Source: CAZKRL01 sp964555295
Lineage (GTDB): Bacteria > Bacteroidota > Bacteroidia > Flavobacteriales_D > Sanyastnellaceae
Assembly (NCBI GenBank): GCA_964555295.1
Contig: CAZKRL010000035.1
Location: 1-33,763 of the forward strand
Direction: 5' to 3'
Length of the DNA: 33,763 bases
Within the stretch, counting starts at the first letter, position 1; every line of letters begins with the position of its first letter. Below the pieces are notes generated by a model. That model worked only from the letters and a program-made list of their open reading frames with translations, made no database searches and was not told the origin of the DNA. Positions 27,201-33,763 of the stretch are shown here, one piece after another. The position numbers were made by a program, and so were the translations under genes.

Positions 27201-29167
27201 CTTCATCGGCTATGCAAGAAGCACTTACCTGCGCAAGGGGCATCAGTGATGAGTCAGATAAGAGCCGCGCGCTGAAGGACATCTCCACTGAACAAGCTAA
27301 ACAAGGCAGGGCAGATGAAGCCACATTGGCTATGCAAGAAGCTCTTGCCTGCGTAAGGGGCATCAGTGATGTGGCATATAAGTGCAGCGCGCTGAAGAAC
27401 ATCTCCACTGAACTGTCTAAACAGGGCAAGGTAGATGAAGCTCTCGCCTGCGCAAGGGGCATCAGTTCTTATAACACAAAGAGTAGCGCGCTGAAGGAAA
27501 TCTCCACCGAACTGGCTAAACAGGGGAAGGTAGAGGAAGCTTCATCGGCTATGCAAGAAGCACTTACCTGCGCAAGGGGCATTATTGATTCGGAAAAGAA
27601 GAGCAGCGCACTGAGTGATATCTCTGCCGAATTGGCTAAACAGGGCAACTTTGAATTAGCATTTGCCAGCGCTTGGGACATCAGTTATAAGTGGGCCAAG
27701 AGTAGGGCGCTGGCGTCCATCTCTGCAGAACTGTCTAAGCAGGGTATGTTGAATAAATCTGCATCAGCAATGCTAGGGGCTCTTAACTGTGTACGAGGTA
27801 TCAGAGATGAAGGAGTAATAAGTCGGATATTGAAGGACATCTTATCCGAATTGGCTAAACGGGAAAAATTAGAAATTGCTCTGGTAATCAACCAGAGCAT
27901 AAGCGCCAATAAAGAAAAAAGTCGTGGACTGAAGGTTATCTCAATTGAACTAGCTAAAAAGGGTGATTTAGAAAGAGCCCTTGCATGCGCAAGGGGCATC
28001 AGTGATGATTATTTGAAGGTAATCGCTCTTAATTCCATCTCTAGCGAATTAGCAAGACAAATGAACATCCACAAATCTTTATCAATTATAGGTGAGGCAC
28101 TTGAATTGGCCAGGGCAATTGGTGACCATTCCTGGAAATGCCATAGTCTGCGCGCTATATCTATTGAATTATCTAAACAAGACAAAGTAAGTGAAGCCGA
28201 TTTAGTGATGAATGAAGCGCTCGAGTGTATTCAACATATAAGCTTCGCATATTTTAAGAGTAGCCAGTGGGGGTATTGTTCTGCTGCATTTGCCGAACAA
28301 GGTAAATTCGAACGTGCCTTTGAATGTGTTAAGGAAATCACAATCGATAAAGAGAAAAACAGGGCTCTGAAAAGTATCACTATCGAATTAATAAGTCATG
28401 GTAGTAAAAGTGAAGCTTTATCTTGTGCTAGAGGTATTAGCTCAGAGAAGGATAAGTGTTTTGCATTAAATAAAATTGCAACATCCATTGCCAAAATTGG
28501 AGATTTGGATGAAGCGACAGGGTTAATTAATGAGTCCTTGGGATGTTTATCTAAAATTGAAGATGAAGATGATCGAAGCAGAGTTTGTGAGGACATTTCT
28601 GCCGAGCTGGCTAAACAAGGTTCATGGCAACTTTCAGAGAAAATCGGTATGCAAATTCCACGTCTTTTTTTCAGACAGCGTTGTTGGAAAACCATTGCTA
28701 AAAGCGCCATCATGGAAATGAAATGGAGGGATGCAATGCAACAAGTCATCCAGTTCCAAACCGACGAAGCCCGCTTTTTCTGCTTAAAAGGTTGGGCAGA
28801 GGCGGTGAATGAGTACGATGTTGATCCCACGTGTATACAACAAGCCCTCAGCCAATTGGCACACGATTCCGAAAGCATCGAAACCCTCTTACAAAAACAC
28901 GCCCTGCATGAGGTCTTCTTTGGCAATGCCGGCCCGGATAAAATCAACCAGCTCAACCGCACCCTCAACATACAATGGGCGCTCGATATCGTTGCGCAGT
29001 TTCCCAAAGGTGAGAGTAATGCGCGCCTTTCCACCAACCTCGATACCTGGCTGCATGAAGTCGCGGACGAAGACGACCGTGATCAAATAACACTCTGGGC
29101 CAAGCAGGTGGCGAAAGGGAAGATTACGGAGGAGGAGTTTGGGGAGTGGGTGAGGGGGCTCGAATAA
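24206..29167 (+). CDS. HEPN-like / NACHT-like STAND NTPase with long helical repeat array
   Basis: A 1653-residue protein (start ATG 24206; TTG 24143 would add 21). The N-terminal helical domain holds R115-N-G-Y-A-H120-G, a HEPN-type RX4H motif. A short beta-rich linker follows. The NTPase has Walker A GNPGIGKS (272-279) and Walker B LLFLIDGLDEGTE (D370), then NACHT/STAND-type helices (GNPLYLKLLCDAL, LFHESFREYLV). From about 820 to 1480 comes a superhelical TPR-like array with unit ALACARGISDxxxKSxALxxISxELAKQGKxDEA (about 32-40 residues), then a unique C-terminus. The layout (effector-like domain, NTPase, ligand-binding repeats) matches bacterial NLR-like anti-phage sensors; the role here is inferred. 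The 5' part is visibly GC-richer than the repeat part, suggesting a mosaic origin. Confidence 0.88.
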   Translation: MHAHLETLHQLYSSETQSFRKVHRMIDLFESIIKSHTVVVLGEYVKHNKLSDAAKGMLAQGLRTPSLGTWQLFSRVMFEELQADGYAWTFPDFAAEFAALDKALNADKTNVIAFRNGYAHGATPTDAQCETDIAKFDPFLKKLLECRWLTTTQLETREGKVWVVGEGAEVCVHPVLVHKADGGDTPFAFFNDLKNDKVGLLNYPLSKHYREKEFFKEFHEVLPLHEWKKSGNNEFFQRIEELTETFKGRTLEREKLLQFVLENHKGYCSIQGNPGIGKSALIAQFFKDLRAQKELTDVQVVEYFIRRGTIQAQTEYVFNYLLRRTDELFAPGKEIRAEGKAVWDLQQQLFAKWRLWGEQRAGKKLLFLIDGLDEGTENNVVTYMPRENFEGVLIIYGSRPGGHKSIEDLWTQLPTEHHTKLELAGLGREDIRALIYEVANKYEVERESAWIDAVQQRSQGNPLYLKLLCDALEHGSIALNDIQALPDKIDEYYKAILDRYAADTIDGDALLAGLFTFAAARDYLTMAHLGLINKLGEATVQRIGSTLKEVLYENPLTEDVLDYQLFHESFREYLVKEKAMKVNDAVERIIDFCSTWRELEGTWEQRYALQHYAAHAAASAREARATELLTLPGNSAYIETQKKVLKQFDATKELYRLCLLKASHLKQYDRQLEAALCLVDLKYEEANDAPQVVALVAAGDIDLALKRIESFGGTDQEGVKRRFTLYMLCLLELTLLESKTKLFCKTAIEKLLNFLDEQIPPDTSIIKWNDFFPSYLMFLMACEWAELGLDYLIVYKRTDDWERDWLLEKGPYSNLQFEVLLECARGVSHDFSKISSLAEISNELAKQGKVGEAASAMQEALACARGISDDYWKGRAIEAISIELAKQGKVDEALACSKGIIYYSAKSCVLAAISTEQAKQGRADEATLAMQEALACVRGISDVAYKCSALKNISTELSKQGKVDEALACARGISSYNTKSSALKEISTELAKQGKVEEASSAMQEALTCARGISDESDKSRALKDISTEQAKQGRADEATLAMQEALACVRGISDVAYKCSALKNISTELSKQGKVDEALACARGISSYNTKSSALKEISTELAKQGKVEEASSAMQEALTCARGIIDSEKKSSALSDISAELAKQGNFELAFASAWDISYKWAKSRALASISAELSKQGMLNKSASAMLGALNCVRGIRDEGVISRILKDILSELAKREKLEIALVINQSISANKEKSRGLKVISIELAKKGDLERALACARGISDDYLKVIALNSISSELARQMNIHKSLSIIGEALELARAIGDHSWKCHSLRAISIELSKQDKVSEADLVMNEALECIQHISFAYFKSSQWGYCSAAFAEQGKFERAFECVKEITIDKEKNRALKSITIELISHGSKSEALSCARGISSEKDKCFALNKIATSIAKIGDLDEATGLINESLGCLSKIEDEDDRSRVCEDISAELAKQGSWQLSEKIGMQIPRLFFRQRCWKTIAKSAIMEMKWRDAMQQVIQFQTDEARFFCLKGWAEAVNEYDVDPTCIQQALSQLAHDSESIETLLQKHALHEVFFGNAGPDKINQLNRTLNIQWALDIVAQFPKGESNARLSTNLDTWLHEVADEDDRDQITLWAKQVAKGKITEEEFGEWVRGLE
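26951..27581 (+). repeat. 339-bp tandem duplication inside the helical repeat array
   Basis: Bases 26951-27242 recur at 27290-27581 with essentially complete identity, offset 339 bp (113 codons, in frame). Each copy holds three helical-repeat units, from EQAKQGRADEATLAMQEAL to SSAMQEALTCARGI. Flanking units are far more diverged, so the duplication is recent. Confidence 0.95.
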
Positions 29168-29252
29168 ACGGTGTTTCAAATGGAGATTGCCTCTCATGAA
29201 ATAATCCCCTAAAACAATACGTGATCAGTGAGAAAGAGTACTTTTGAGAAAG

Positions 29253-29274
29253 ACCTCATTTTTTGAACTGAGGT
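29253..29274 (+). terminator. Weak hairpin after the NACHT-like gene
   Basis: ACCTCA and TGAGGT form a 6-bp stem around a 10-nt T-rich loop, about 85 bp after the stop. There is no clean T-run after the stem, so terminator function is doubtful. Confidence 0.25.
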
Positions 29275-29325
29275 GTTATGTTAGTTGATTGAAGAAAGAA
29301 AGCAGCATTGGCTGCGGGAAATGCT

Positions 29326-30210
29326 ATGACCGGAAATGTGAAATTATCCATTCGTTTTTTTAATGATCGCGAAGTGCGCGCGGTGTGGAAGGACACCGAA
29401 GCGAAATGGTATTTTTTCGTGTTGGACATCGTGGGCATTTTGAATGAAGAAACGGATTACAATAAAGTCCGTAACTATTGGAAATACCTAAAAGCAAAGT
29501 TCAAAAAGGAGAACAACCAACTGGTTAGTGCCACTACCCAGTTGAAAATCCAGGCGCCCGATGGAAAAAGCAGATTGACAGATACCCTAGATAGCGAAGG
29601 CATCATTGCTCTTGCCAAACACTTTCCGAACAATAGAGCCATGAAGTTTCTGGATTGGTTTCTATATAGTGAAACCGGTATCGACGGACAAAGTAAGAAA
29701 AAGGCTTACACTCTTTTTGAAAGTCAATTATTTGATGATTTTGAATTGGGAACAAGCAAAGGCTTGCAACAAATTCATGCATTTCTGTTTGGTGGTTTGT
29801 ATGATTTTGCCGGACAAGTCAGGGAGAAGAGCATCTCCAAAGGCGGTTACCAATTCGTATATGCACAACATTTGAAAACTGCCCTGCTCCGGATAGACCA
29901 GATGCCTCACACCAACTATGAAGAAATAATTGAAAAGTACACCGCCATGAACAAGGCCCATCCCATTATGGAAGGCAATGGGCGCAGTACAAGAATTTGG
30001 TTGGATTTAATGCTCAAAAAGCAGCTCAAGAAGTGTGTGGACTGGAGTAAAATAAGCAAGTCCAATTACATGAATGCGATGATCATCAGCACGGTGGATA
30101 GCAGTGTGCTGTCGCAATTGATACAATCAGCCTTAACCACGAAAATCAACGACCGTGAGATGTTCATGAAAGGCATCGATTATTCGTATTACTATGAAGA
30201 GGAGGACTGA
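29326..30210 (+). CDS. BRO-N-like / Fic-domain fusion protein
   Basis: A 294-residue protein from ATG 29326 (a TTG at 29308 would add six). The N-terminal about 110 residues resemble BRO-N/DinD-type regions (WYFFVLDIVGILNEE, RLTDTLDSEGIIALAKHFPN). The C-terminal Fic domain has the flap region YDFAGQVREKSISKGGYQF and the active-site loop HPIMEGNGRSTR (H212-R223). The catalytic His, acidic residue, GNGR and last Arg are all kept; the usual Phe after HP is Ile. Fic enzymes normally transfer AMP or another phosphate-containing group to protein targets, so activity is expected. It sits 158 bp after the NACHT-like gene, and a decayed second copy lies at 21567. It may be a toxin-like effector; the target is unknown. 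Confidence 0.9.
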   Translation: MTGNVKLSIRFFNDREVRAVWKDTEAKWYFFVLDIVGILNEETDYNKVRNYWKYLKAKFKKENNQLVSATTQLKIQAPDGKSRLTDTLDSEGIIALAKHFPNNRAMKFLDWFLYSETGIDGQSKKKAYTLFESQLFDDFELGTSKGLQQIHAFLFGGLYDFAGQVREKSISKGGYQFVYAQHLKTALLRIDQMPHTNYEEIIEKYTAMNKAHPIMEGNGRSTRIWLDLMLKKQLKKCVDWSKISKSNYMNAMIISTVDSSVLSQLIQSALTTKINDREMFMKGIDYSYYYEEED

Positions 30211-30267
30211 ACTTGTAGGATGTGATCATTACATGTTATCCTCTACCAAACAGGGAATGACCAAATA

Positions 30268-30358
30268 CGACCGCGATTAAATAACGCGCCGGGCCAACAG
30301 GTGGCGAAAGGAAAGATTACGGAGGAGGAGTTTGGGGAGAGGGTTATGGAATTGTGAG
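30268..30358 (+). pseudogene. Decayed copy of the 3' end of the NACHT-like gene
   Basis: The stretch aligns to 29074-29167, most clearly GTGGCGAAAGGAAAGATTAC and GGAGGAGGAGTTTGGGGAG. It carries a stop (CAA to TAA in DRDQI) and a one-base deletion (GCCAAGCAGG against GCCAACAGG). The readable tail corresponds to QVAKGKITEEEFGE. It is a remnant of a second gene of the same family that once stood between the Fic gene and the next HEPN-like gene. Confidence 0.85.
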
Positions 30359-30506
30359 GAGATGCCGAGATTATCACTGTTCAATAAAACTAGGTAGCGA
30401 GCTTTTCCGGTTGCTGTTGTGTTTCGGTAGTCATTATCTTCGCAAGTGACAAAGCCTTGAGCCTTGACTCAATTGGGTTCAGGGAATACCGGCCTCCAAC
30501 AAATTG

Positions 30507-30525
30507 TGTTTTTCCATTATCTTCC
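30507..30525 (+). promoter_or_regulatory. Shared 19-nt upstream element, copy 3
   Basis: An identical TGTTTTTCCATTATCTTCC, 51 nt before ATG 30577. The neighbouring bases differ from copies 1 and 2 beyond a few positions, although the gene behind it is a different, diverged HEPN-like gene. Conservation of just this segment suggests a functional promoter or operator rather than simple carry-over. Confidence 0.55.
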
Positions 30526-30576
30526 CAACCGTAATCGCTTTCTATACTACTATTTTTTTCGTTATCGTTTCGTCTC

Positions 30577-33500
30577 ATGAGTTACTTCTGCCCCAATACT
30601 GATTGCGCCATTCACCAAAAGGGAAAGCCGTTCCCAACAATGATGGATTGCCCTATGTGCGATACGCCGCTTGAGGTTCAATTAACTTTCTCGGCAGAAG
30701 AAGGGGAGATCCTTAGCAAGTATCCATATGTGATTGCCTATCCTTTTGAACGCATGCTCTTAGAAGAGGATGGCCGAAATAAGCTGGAATTGTTAGCGTA
30801 CACATTTCTGAATGGATTAAAACTGTGGGGACTTGTTTTAGCCTCTGAATATTTCTCAAGTCCCTTGAAATCGGCCAAAATCAACGAGTTGTTTCGGAGT
30901 AATTTGTATCAGCCCTCATTTGGTAATTGGAATAGTTTTCTGCGCGAAACTATTTCCGAGTTAGAAAAGGAGAATGTAAGTATTCATTTTCCTGAATTTG
31001 TCGAGGCATACAAGGCTGTTGAAACCCACAAGAACGCACCAAAATACAAGGCTGAAACACCGTATACCAACGAGCATGGACAAACGGCATGGAAGAAGTC
31101 GGAGCTCACCGCAATTGGCACACTTATCAATTTTCGTAATCGCTACCTCGGACATGGATTACCTCTTAGTAAGGCTGAATACGTGGAGCTTTTCAAGGAT
31201 GTCTATCCTGTACTCACTGACTTTTTGAAGGCACTTGATTTCACAGCCGATTTGCATCTGATTCGTATGGAAGGTTCGGAGGCCTTTTCGATGCGAGGAA
31301 AGAAAATATCCCAAGTGGCGGATGCATCCATTGCGTCTGCCAAGGACGGCTTAATTGTTTTGAAGGATGATAGTGGCCGCCAATTGAATCTGTTGCCTTT
31401 CTACATATTGCCGAAGCAATTTATCTCGGGCGCCGATCAGCGCGCTGAGATTATGGTTTATGAGCAAAACACAGGGTCACGTGTGGTCTTTTTTAGTCCT
31501 GAGAGTGTTAAGGCAGAGGAGTCGGGACAGGTGCTTGAGCGCATCCAATTACTCATTCAGGAGAAAGAAAAGGCGGCACCGTGCGCACCCGAAGATTTCA
31601 CACCGTCATACCTACATCAATGGACGCTAGAGCATAACGTGAAGACGATGGCGGGTCTTAAGCGTGAAAAGAAAATTTTGGAGGGTATCTATCAAAACAG
31701 GTTAGAAGCAGAGAATGTGCTATGCACGTGGTTTGAAGCCACTTCTTCATTGTTGGCCGTTTCTGCAGAGGCCGGTAGTGGCAAAACGAATTTGCTCGTG
31801 CACATGCATGCGCGCTATGAAGATTTGGGATTTACGTCGCTTTTCATTCGCGCTGCACGATGCCAGTCGGAGCAGTGGGAGGGAGTATTGAGGTCGGTGT
31901 GGAATGTTCCCGAATCCATCGATCTGAAGGGATTTATCGAAGCCCATTACAACGCCAAATCTCCTCTCATGGTCTTGGTAGATGGTGGCAATGAACATCC
32001 CTCGCCAAACGCCTTTTTGAATTCGCTTTGTTCATTTCTCATAACGCTCCCACACGGCACTATGAAAGTGGTGTTGAGCTGGCGTACAGCTTCGGTAAGC
32101 GAGATGCCGGTTATTCCCGCGGAAATGGAAGAGCATGTGTTTCCTGCTGCGGAACGAAATGAAAATGGACTACTACCGAAATATGCACTGAGACTCACAG
32201 GCATGAACAAGATTGAACTGGAAGGCGCCTGGAAGAAGTATGCAGCCGATAAAAACCTGCGGTGTAAACCGAACTTCCAGTTTTCCGATTTACTGCTCGC
32301 CGATGCATCATTGGTGGAAGAGTTGAGCAATCCGCTATTGTTGCGCTTGTTTATGGAGTTGTTTCATGGTAAGGGAATGCCTAAGGCGGTGAAAGGTTTA
32401 ATCAATTTATGGGCGGTTTGGTGGAGTAAAATGATGGAGCAACCGGAAGAAGCGACTTATCTGAGAAATCTGTCACAGGCTTTGCTCGAACGTGAACAAT
32501 TGCAGCTATCCCTCGATGAACTTTTTGATCATCCTGCGTTGGGCGTTGCAGTGAAGAATATTCAAATTGATAGTCCCCACCAACAACTGCTGCGAAAGGG
32601 TGTCATCAGCCAATATTTTATGGATGATGCATTGCAGGTGTCTTTCACCATGGAGGCCGCCCTGTATTTTGTGGCTGCTTTGAATGTTGAGTCCGATAAG
32701 CTTCCTTCGTTGCCTTATGAAAAGCTCATGTGGAAAGAGGTGGCGCGTTTTTTTATCTGGCAGAGTGTGGCGAGTGGACAAAGTGCGAATTTATTTGACT
32801 GGATTGACAATGAAGCCATCCCTACGGAAATTTTAGTGAAGGGATTAGCTGAGTCGCTTATAGTAAATGGTACCGCAAATACGCTTCAACGATTGCTGGA
32901 CTCTCCGACATCGCGCGATTATGCGATATTAGAGAAATCCCTAGACTTGCTCGCTGAAAACAGACCCGGTGAAAAAGAGCTACGTGCAACAGAACTCTTA
33001 GGCGAATTGCTATTGCATACCGATCCGCTGGGTAGGGGATTGAAAATTCGATTGATGAGTGATGCCGGAAAGCAGACTGCAGATGTGGCCTTTAAAGAAT
33101 TGAATGCAGAGAGCTCTGATTTCAGTTGGCGCGAACTATTGGGTTGGGCAAAATATTTAGCGCGCTTCGGTCAGCACCGCATTGCAGAAGGTGTTTTATC
33201 TCAAGCGATGCACCTCTCCATCAATGAATCAATCGAAGCGCGAGAGAATATTATTGAAGAAAGAATAGATGTTGCAAGAAATCTCGGTAAGTACAAGGAG
33301 TCGCTGCAGTTTATTACGGATTGGGAGAATGAGCAAAAAAAAACAAATGGATTAACCGAAATCAAGCAGGCTAAAATCAATTTGGCTTTGGCAATGTCGT
33401 TGGGGAACCTGTCAAGATATCGGGAGGCTATTCAATTATACAACAAGGCCAAAGATGTTTTTGAAAGACAACTCGGTTTGTATAGCGAGTTTACCGTCGA

Positions 33501-33763
33501 TTCGTTTATCTATATCGGAGATGTAAAAAACCATTTGGGCCAATACGATGATGCATTGCATATTTTCTTAGAATGTCTGAAACGTTATCAAAAGGTCTTT
33601 GGAGAATCTGTGCCAAACGTTGCTGCAGTCATATTAAGGATTGGGGATATCTGGAATACGAAAGGCCAGTACGACAAGGCGCTGGAGTATTTTGAAAATG
33701 CGTTAAAGATTTACATTGACTACTACGGTGAATCCCATCCGAACGTGGCCTCGACTTTAATGC
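30577..33763 (+). CDS. Zinc-ribbon / HEPN-like / P-loop NTPase / TPR protein (3' end outside window)
   Basis: An open frame from ATG 30577 to the window edge, 1062 codons so far and no stop. Residues 1-30 form a CX4C...CX2C zinc ribbon (C5, C10, C25, C28). A helical domain follows, with R187-N-R-Y-L-G-H193, a HEPN-type RX5H motif, and then a beta-rich segment (about 215-290). The NTPase has Walker A AEAGSGKT (397-404) and Walker B PLMVLVDGGNE (D469, E473). From about 885 onward are TPR units with a 42-residue kinesin-light-chain-like period (GQYDDALHIFLECLKRYQKV, GQYDKALEYFENALKIYIDY, YYGESHPNVAST). The architecture parallels the gene at 24206, and both follow the same 19-nt element. It is plausibly an NLR-like defence protein; this is inferred. 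The start agrees with the zinc ribbon at the extreme N-terminus. Confidence 0.87.
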   Translation, partial: MSYFCPNTDCAIHQKGKPFPTMMDCPMCDTPLEVQLTFSAEEGEILSKYPYVIAYPFERMLLEEDGRNKLELLAYTFLNGLKLWGLVLASEYFSSPLKSAKINELFRSNLYQPSFGNWNSFLRETISELEKENVSIHFPEFVEAYKAVETHKNAPKYKAETPYTNEHGQTAWKKSELTAIGTLINFRNRYLGHGLPLSKAEYVELFKDVYPVLTDFLKALDFTADLHLIRMEGSEAFSMRGKKISQVADASIASAKDGLIVLKDDSGRQLNLLPFYILPKQFISGADQRAEIMVYEQNTGSRVVFFSPESVKAEESGQVLERIQLLIQEKEKAAPCAPEDFTPSYLHQWTLEHNVKTMAGLKREKKILEGIYQNRLEAENVLCTWFEATSSLLAVSAEAGSGKTNLLVHMHARYEDLGFTSLFIRAARCQSEQWEGVLRSVWNVPESIDLKGFIEAHYNAKSPLMVLVDGGNEHPSPNAFLNSLCSFLITLPHGTMKVVLSWRTASVSEMPVIPAEMEEHVFPAAERNENGLLPKYALRLTGMNKIELEGAWKKYAADKNLRCKPNFQFSDLLLADASLVEELSNPLLLRLFMELFHGKGMPKAVKGLINLWAVWWSKMMEQPEEATYLRNLSQALLEREQLQLSLDELFDHPALGVAVKNIQIDSPHQQLLRKGVISQYFMDDALQVSFTMEAALYFVAALNVESDKLPSLPYEKLMWKEVARFFIWQSVASGQSANLFDWIDNEAIPTEILVKGLAESLIVNGTANTLQRLLDSPTSRDYAILEKSLDLLAENRPGEKELRATELLGELLLHTDPLGRGLKIRLMSDAGKQTADVAFKELNAESSDFSWRELLGWAKYLARFGQHRIAEGVLSQAMHLSINESIEARENIIEERIDVARNLGKYKESLQFITDWENEQKKTNGLTEIKQAKINLALAMSLGNLSRYREAIQLYNKAKDVFERQLGLYSEFTVDSFIYIGDVKNHLGQYDDALHIFLECLKRYQKVFGESVPNVAAVILRIGDIWNTKGQYDKALEYFENALKIYIDYYGESHPNVASTLM

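Larger units (their letters stand above)
30211..30576. other. 366-bp gap with a NACHT-gene 3' remnant and the shared upstream element
   Basis: Between the Fic gene and the zinc-ribbon/HEPN-like gene no intact gene is supported. It holds the decayed 3'-end copy (30268-30358) and the third copy of the 19-nt element (30507-30525). Both are listed separately. Confidence 0.6.

Noticed and set aside
29575..29600. TLDSEG in the Fic protein as the inhibitory (S/T)xxxE(G/N) motif
   Set aside because: It falls in the BRO-N/DinD-like segment (LTDTLDSEGIIALAKHFPN), where DxxG-type sequence is usual. Position before the Fic core alone does not establish an inhibitory helix; a structural model would be needed.

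Overview
The window looks like chromosomal DNA of a Bacteroidota bacterium. The evidence is a C-terminal type IX secretion (T9SS) sorting domain on a giant surface protein, a sensor kinase with a two-component-regulator propeller, Bacteroidota-like promoter sequences and a lack of clear Shine-Dalgarno sites. No rRNA, tRNA, CRISPR array or complete insertion sequence was seen. The last gene runs off the right edge.

Layout. (1) 259-13387: a LuxR/NarL-type response regulator (minus strand) diverges from a propeller sensor histidine kinase. The kinase is followed by a 3101-residue cysteine-rich, repeat-built, T9SS-exported surface protein. A palindrome lies 28 bp before the giant gene, and a related ACAC-N4-GKGT motif occurs in both intergenic gaps of this trio. 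(2) 13491-18631: a small uncertain ORF, then a minus-strand run of three closely spaced genes (read right to left): a 1101-residue protein with a HEPN-like N-terminus, a TerB-like segment and a discoidin-like C-terminus; a membrane-anchored DNA/RNA non-specific endonuclease; and a PrsW-type membrane protease. (3) 19134-21058: a translationally coupled minus-strand pair, a membrane protein with C-terminal hydrophobic segments and a small protein of unknown function. (4) 21195-33763: an accessory region that looks like a defence island built by duplication. It holds gene remnants, a DUF4143 ATPase, a HEPN-like/NACHT-like NTPase with a long helical repeat array, a BRO-N/Fic fusion, and a zinc-ribbon/HEPN-like/P-loop/TPR protein cut by the window end.

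Most notable signal. Three large proteins (starts at 18631 minus, 24206 plus, 30577 plus) carry an N-terminal helical region with an R-N-x-x-(x)-x-H motif of HEPN type. Two of them continue into a STAND-like P-loop NTPase and a C-terminal superhelical repeat array, the layout of NLR-like immune sensors. Around them are a near-identical 5' fragment of the NACHT gene, a decayed copy of its 3' end, a decayed piece of the Fic gene, and a 19-nt upstream sequence shared by three HEPN-gene starts. The repeat array of the NACHT gene contains a fresh 339-bp tandem duplication. My reading is a rapidly evolving, cassette-like NLR/HEPN/Fic locus. The defensive role is inference; the architecture and duplications are read directly from the sequence.
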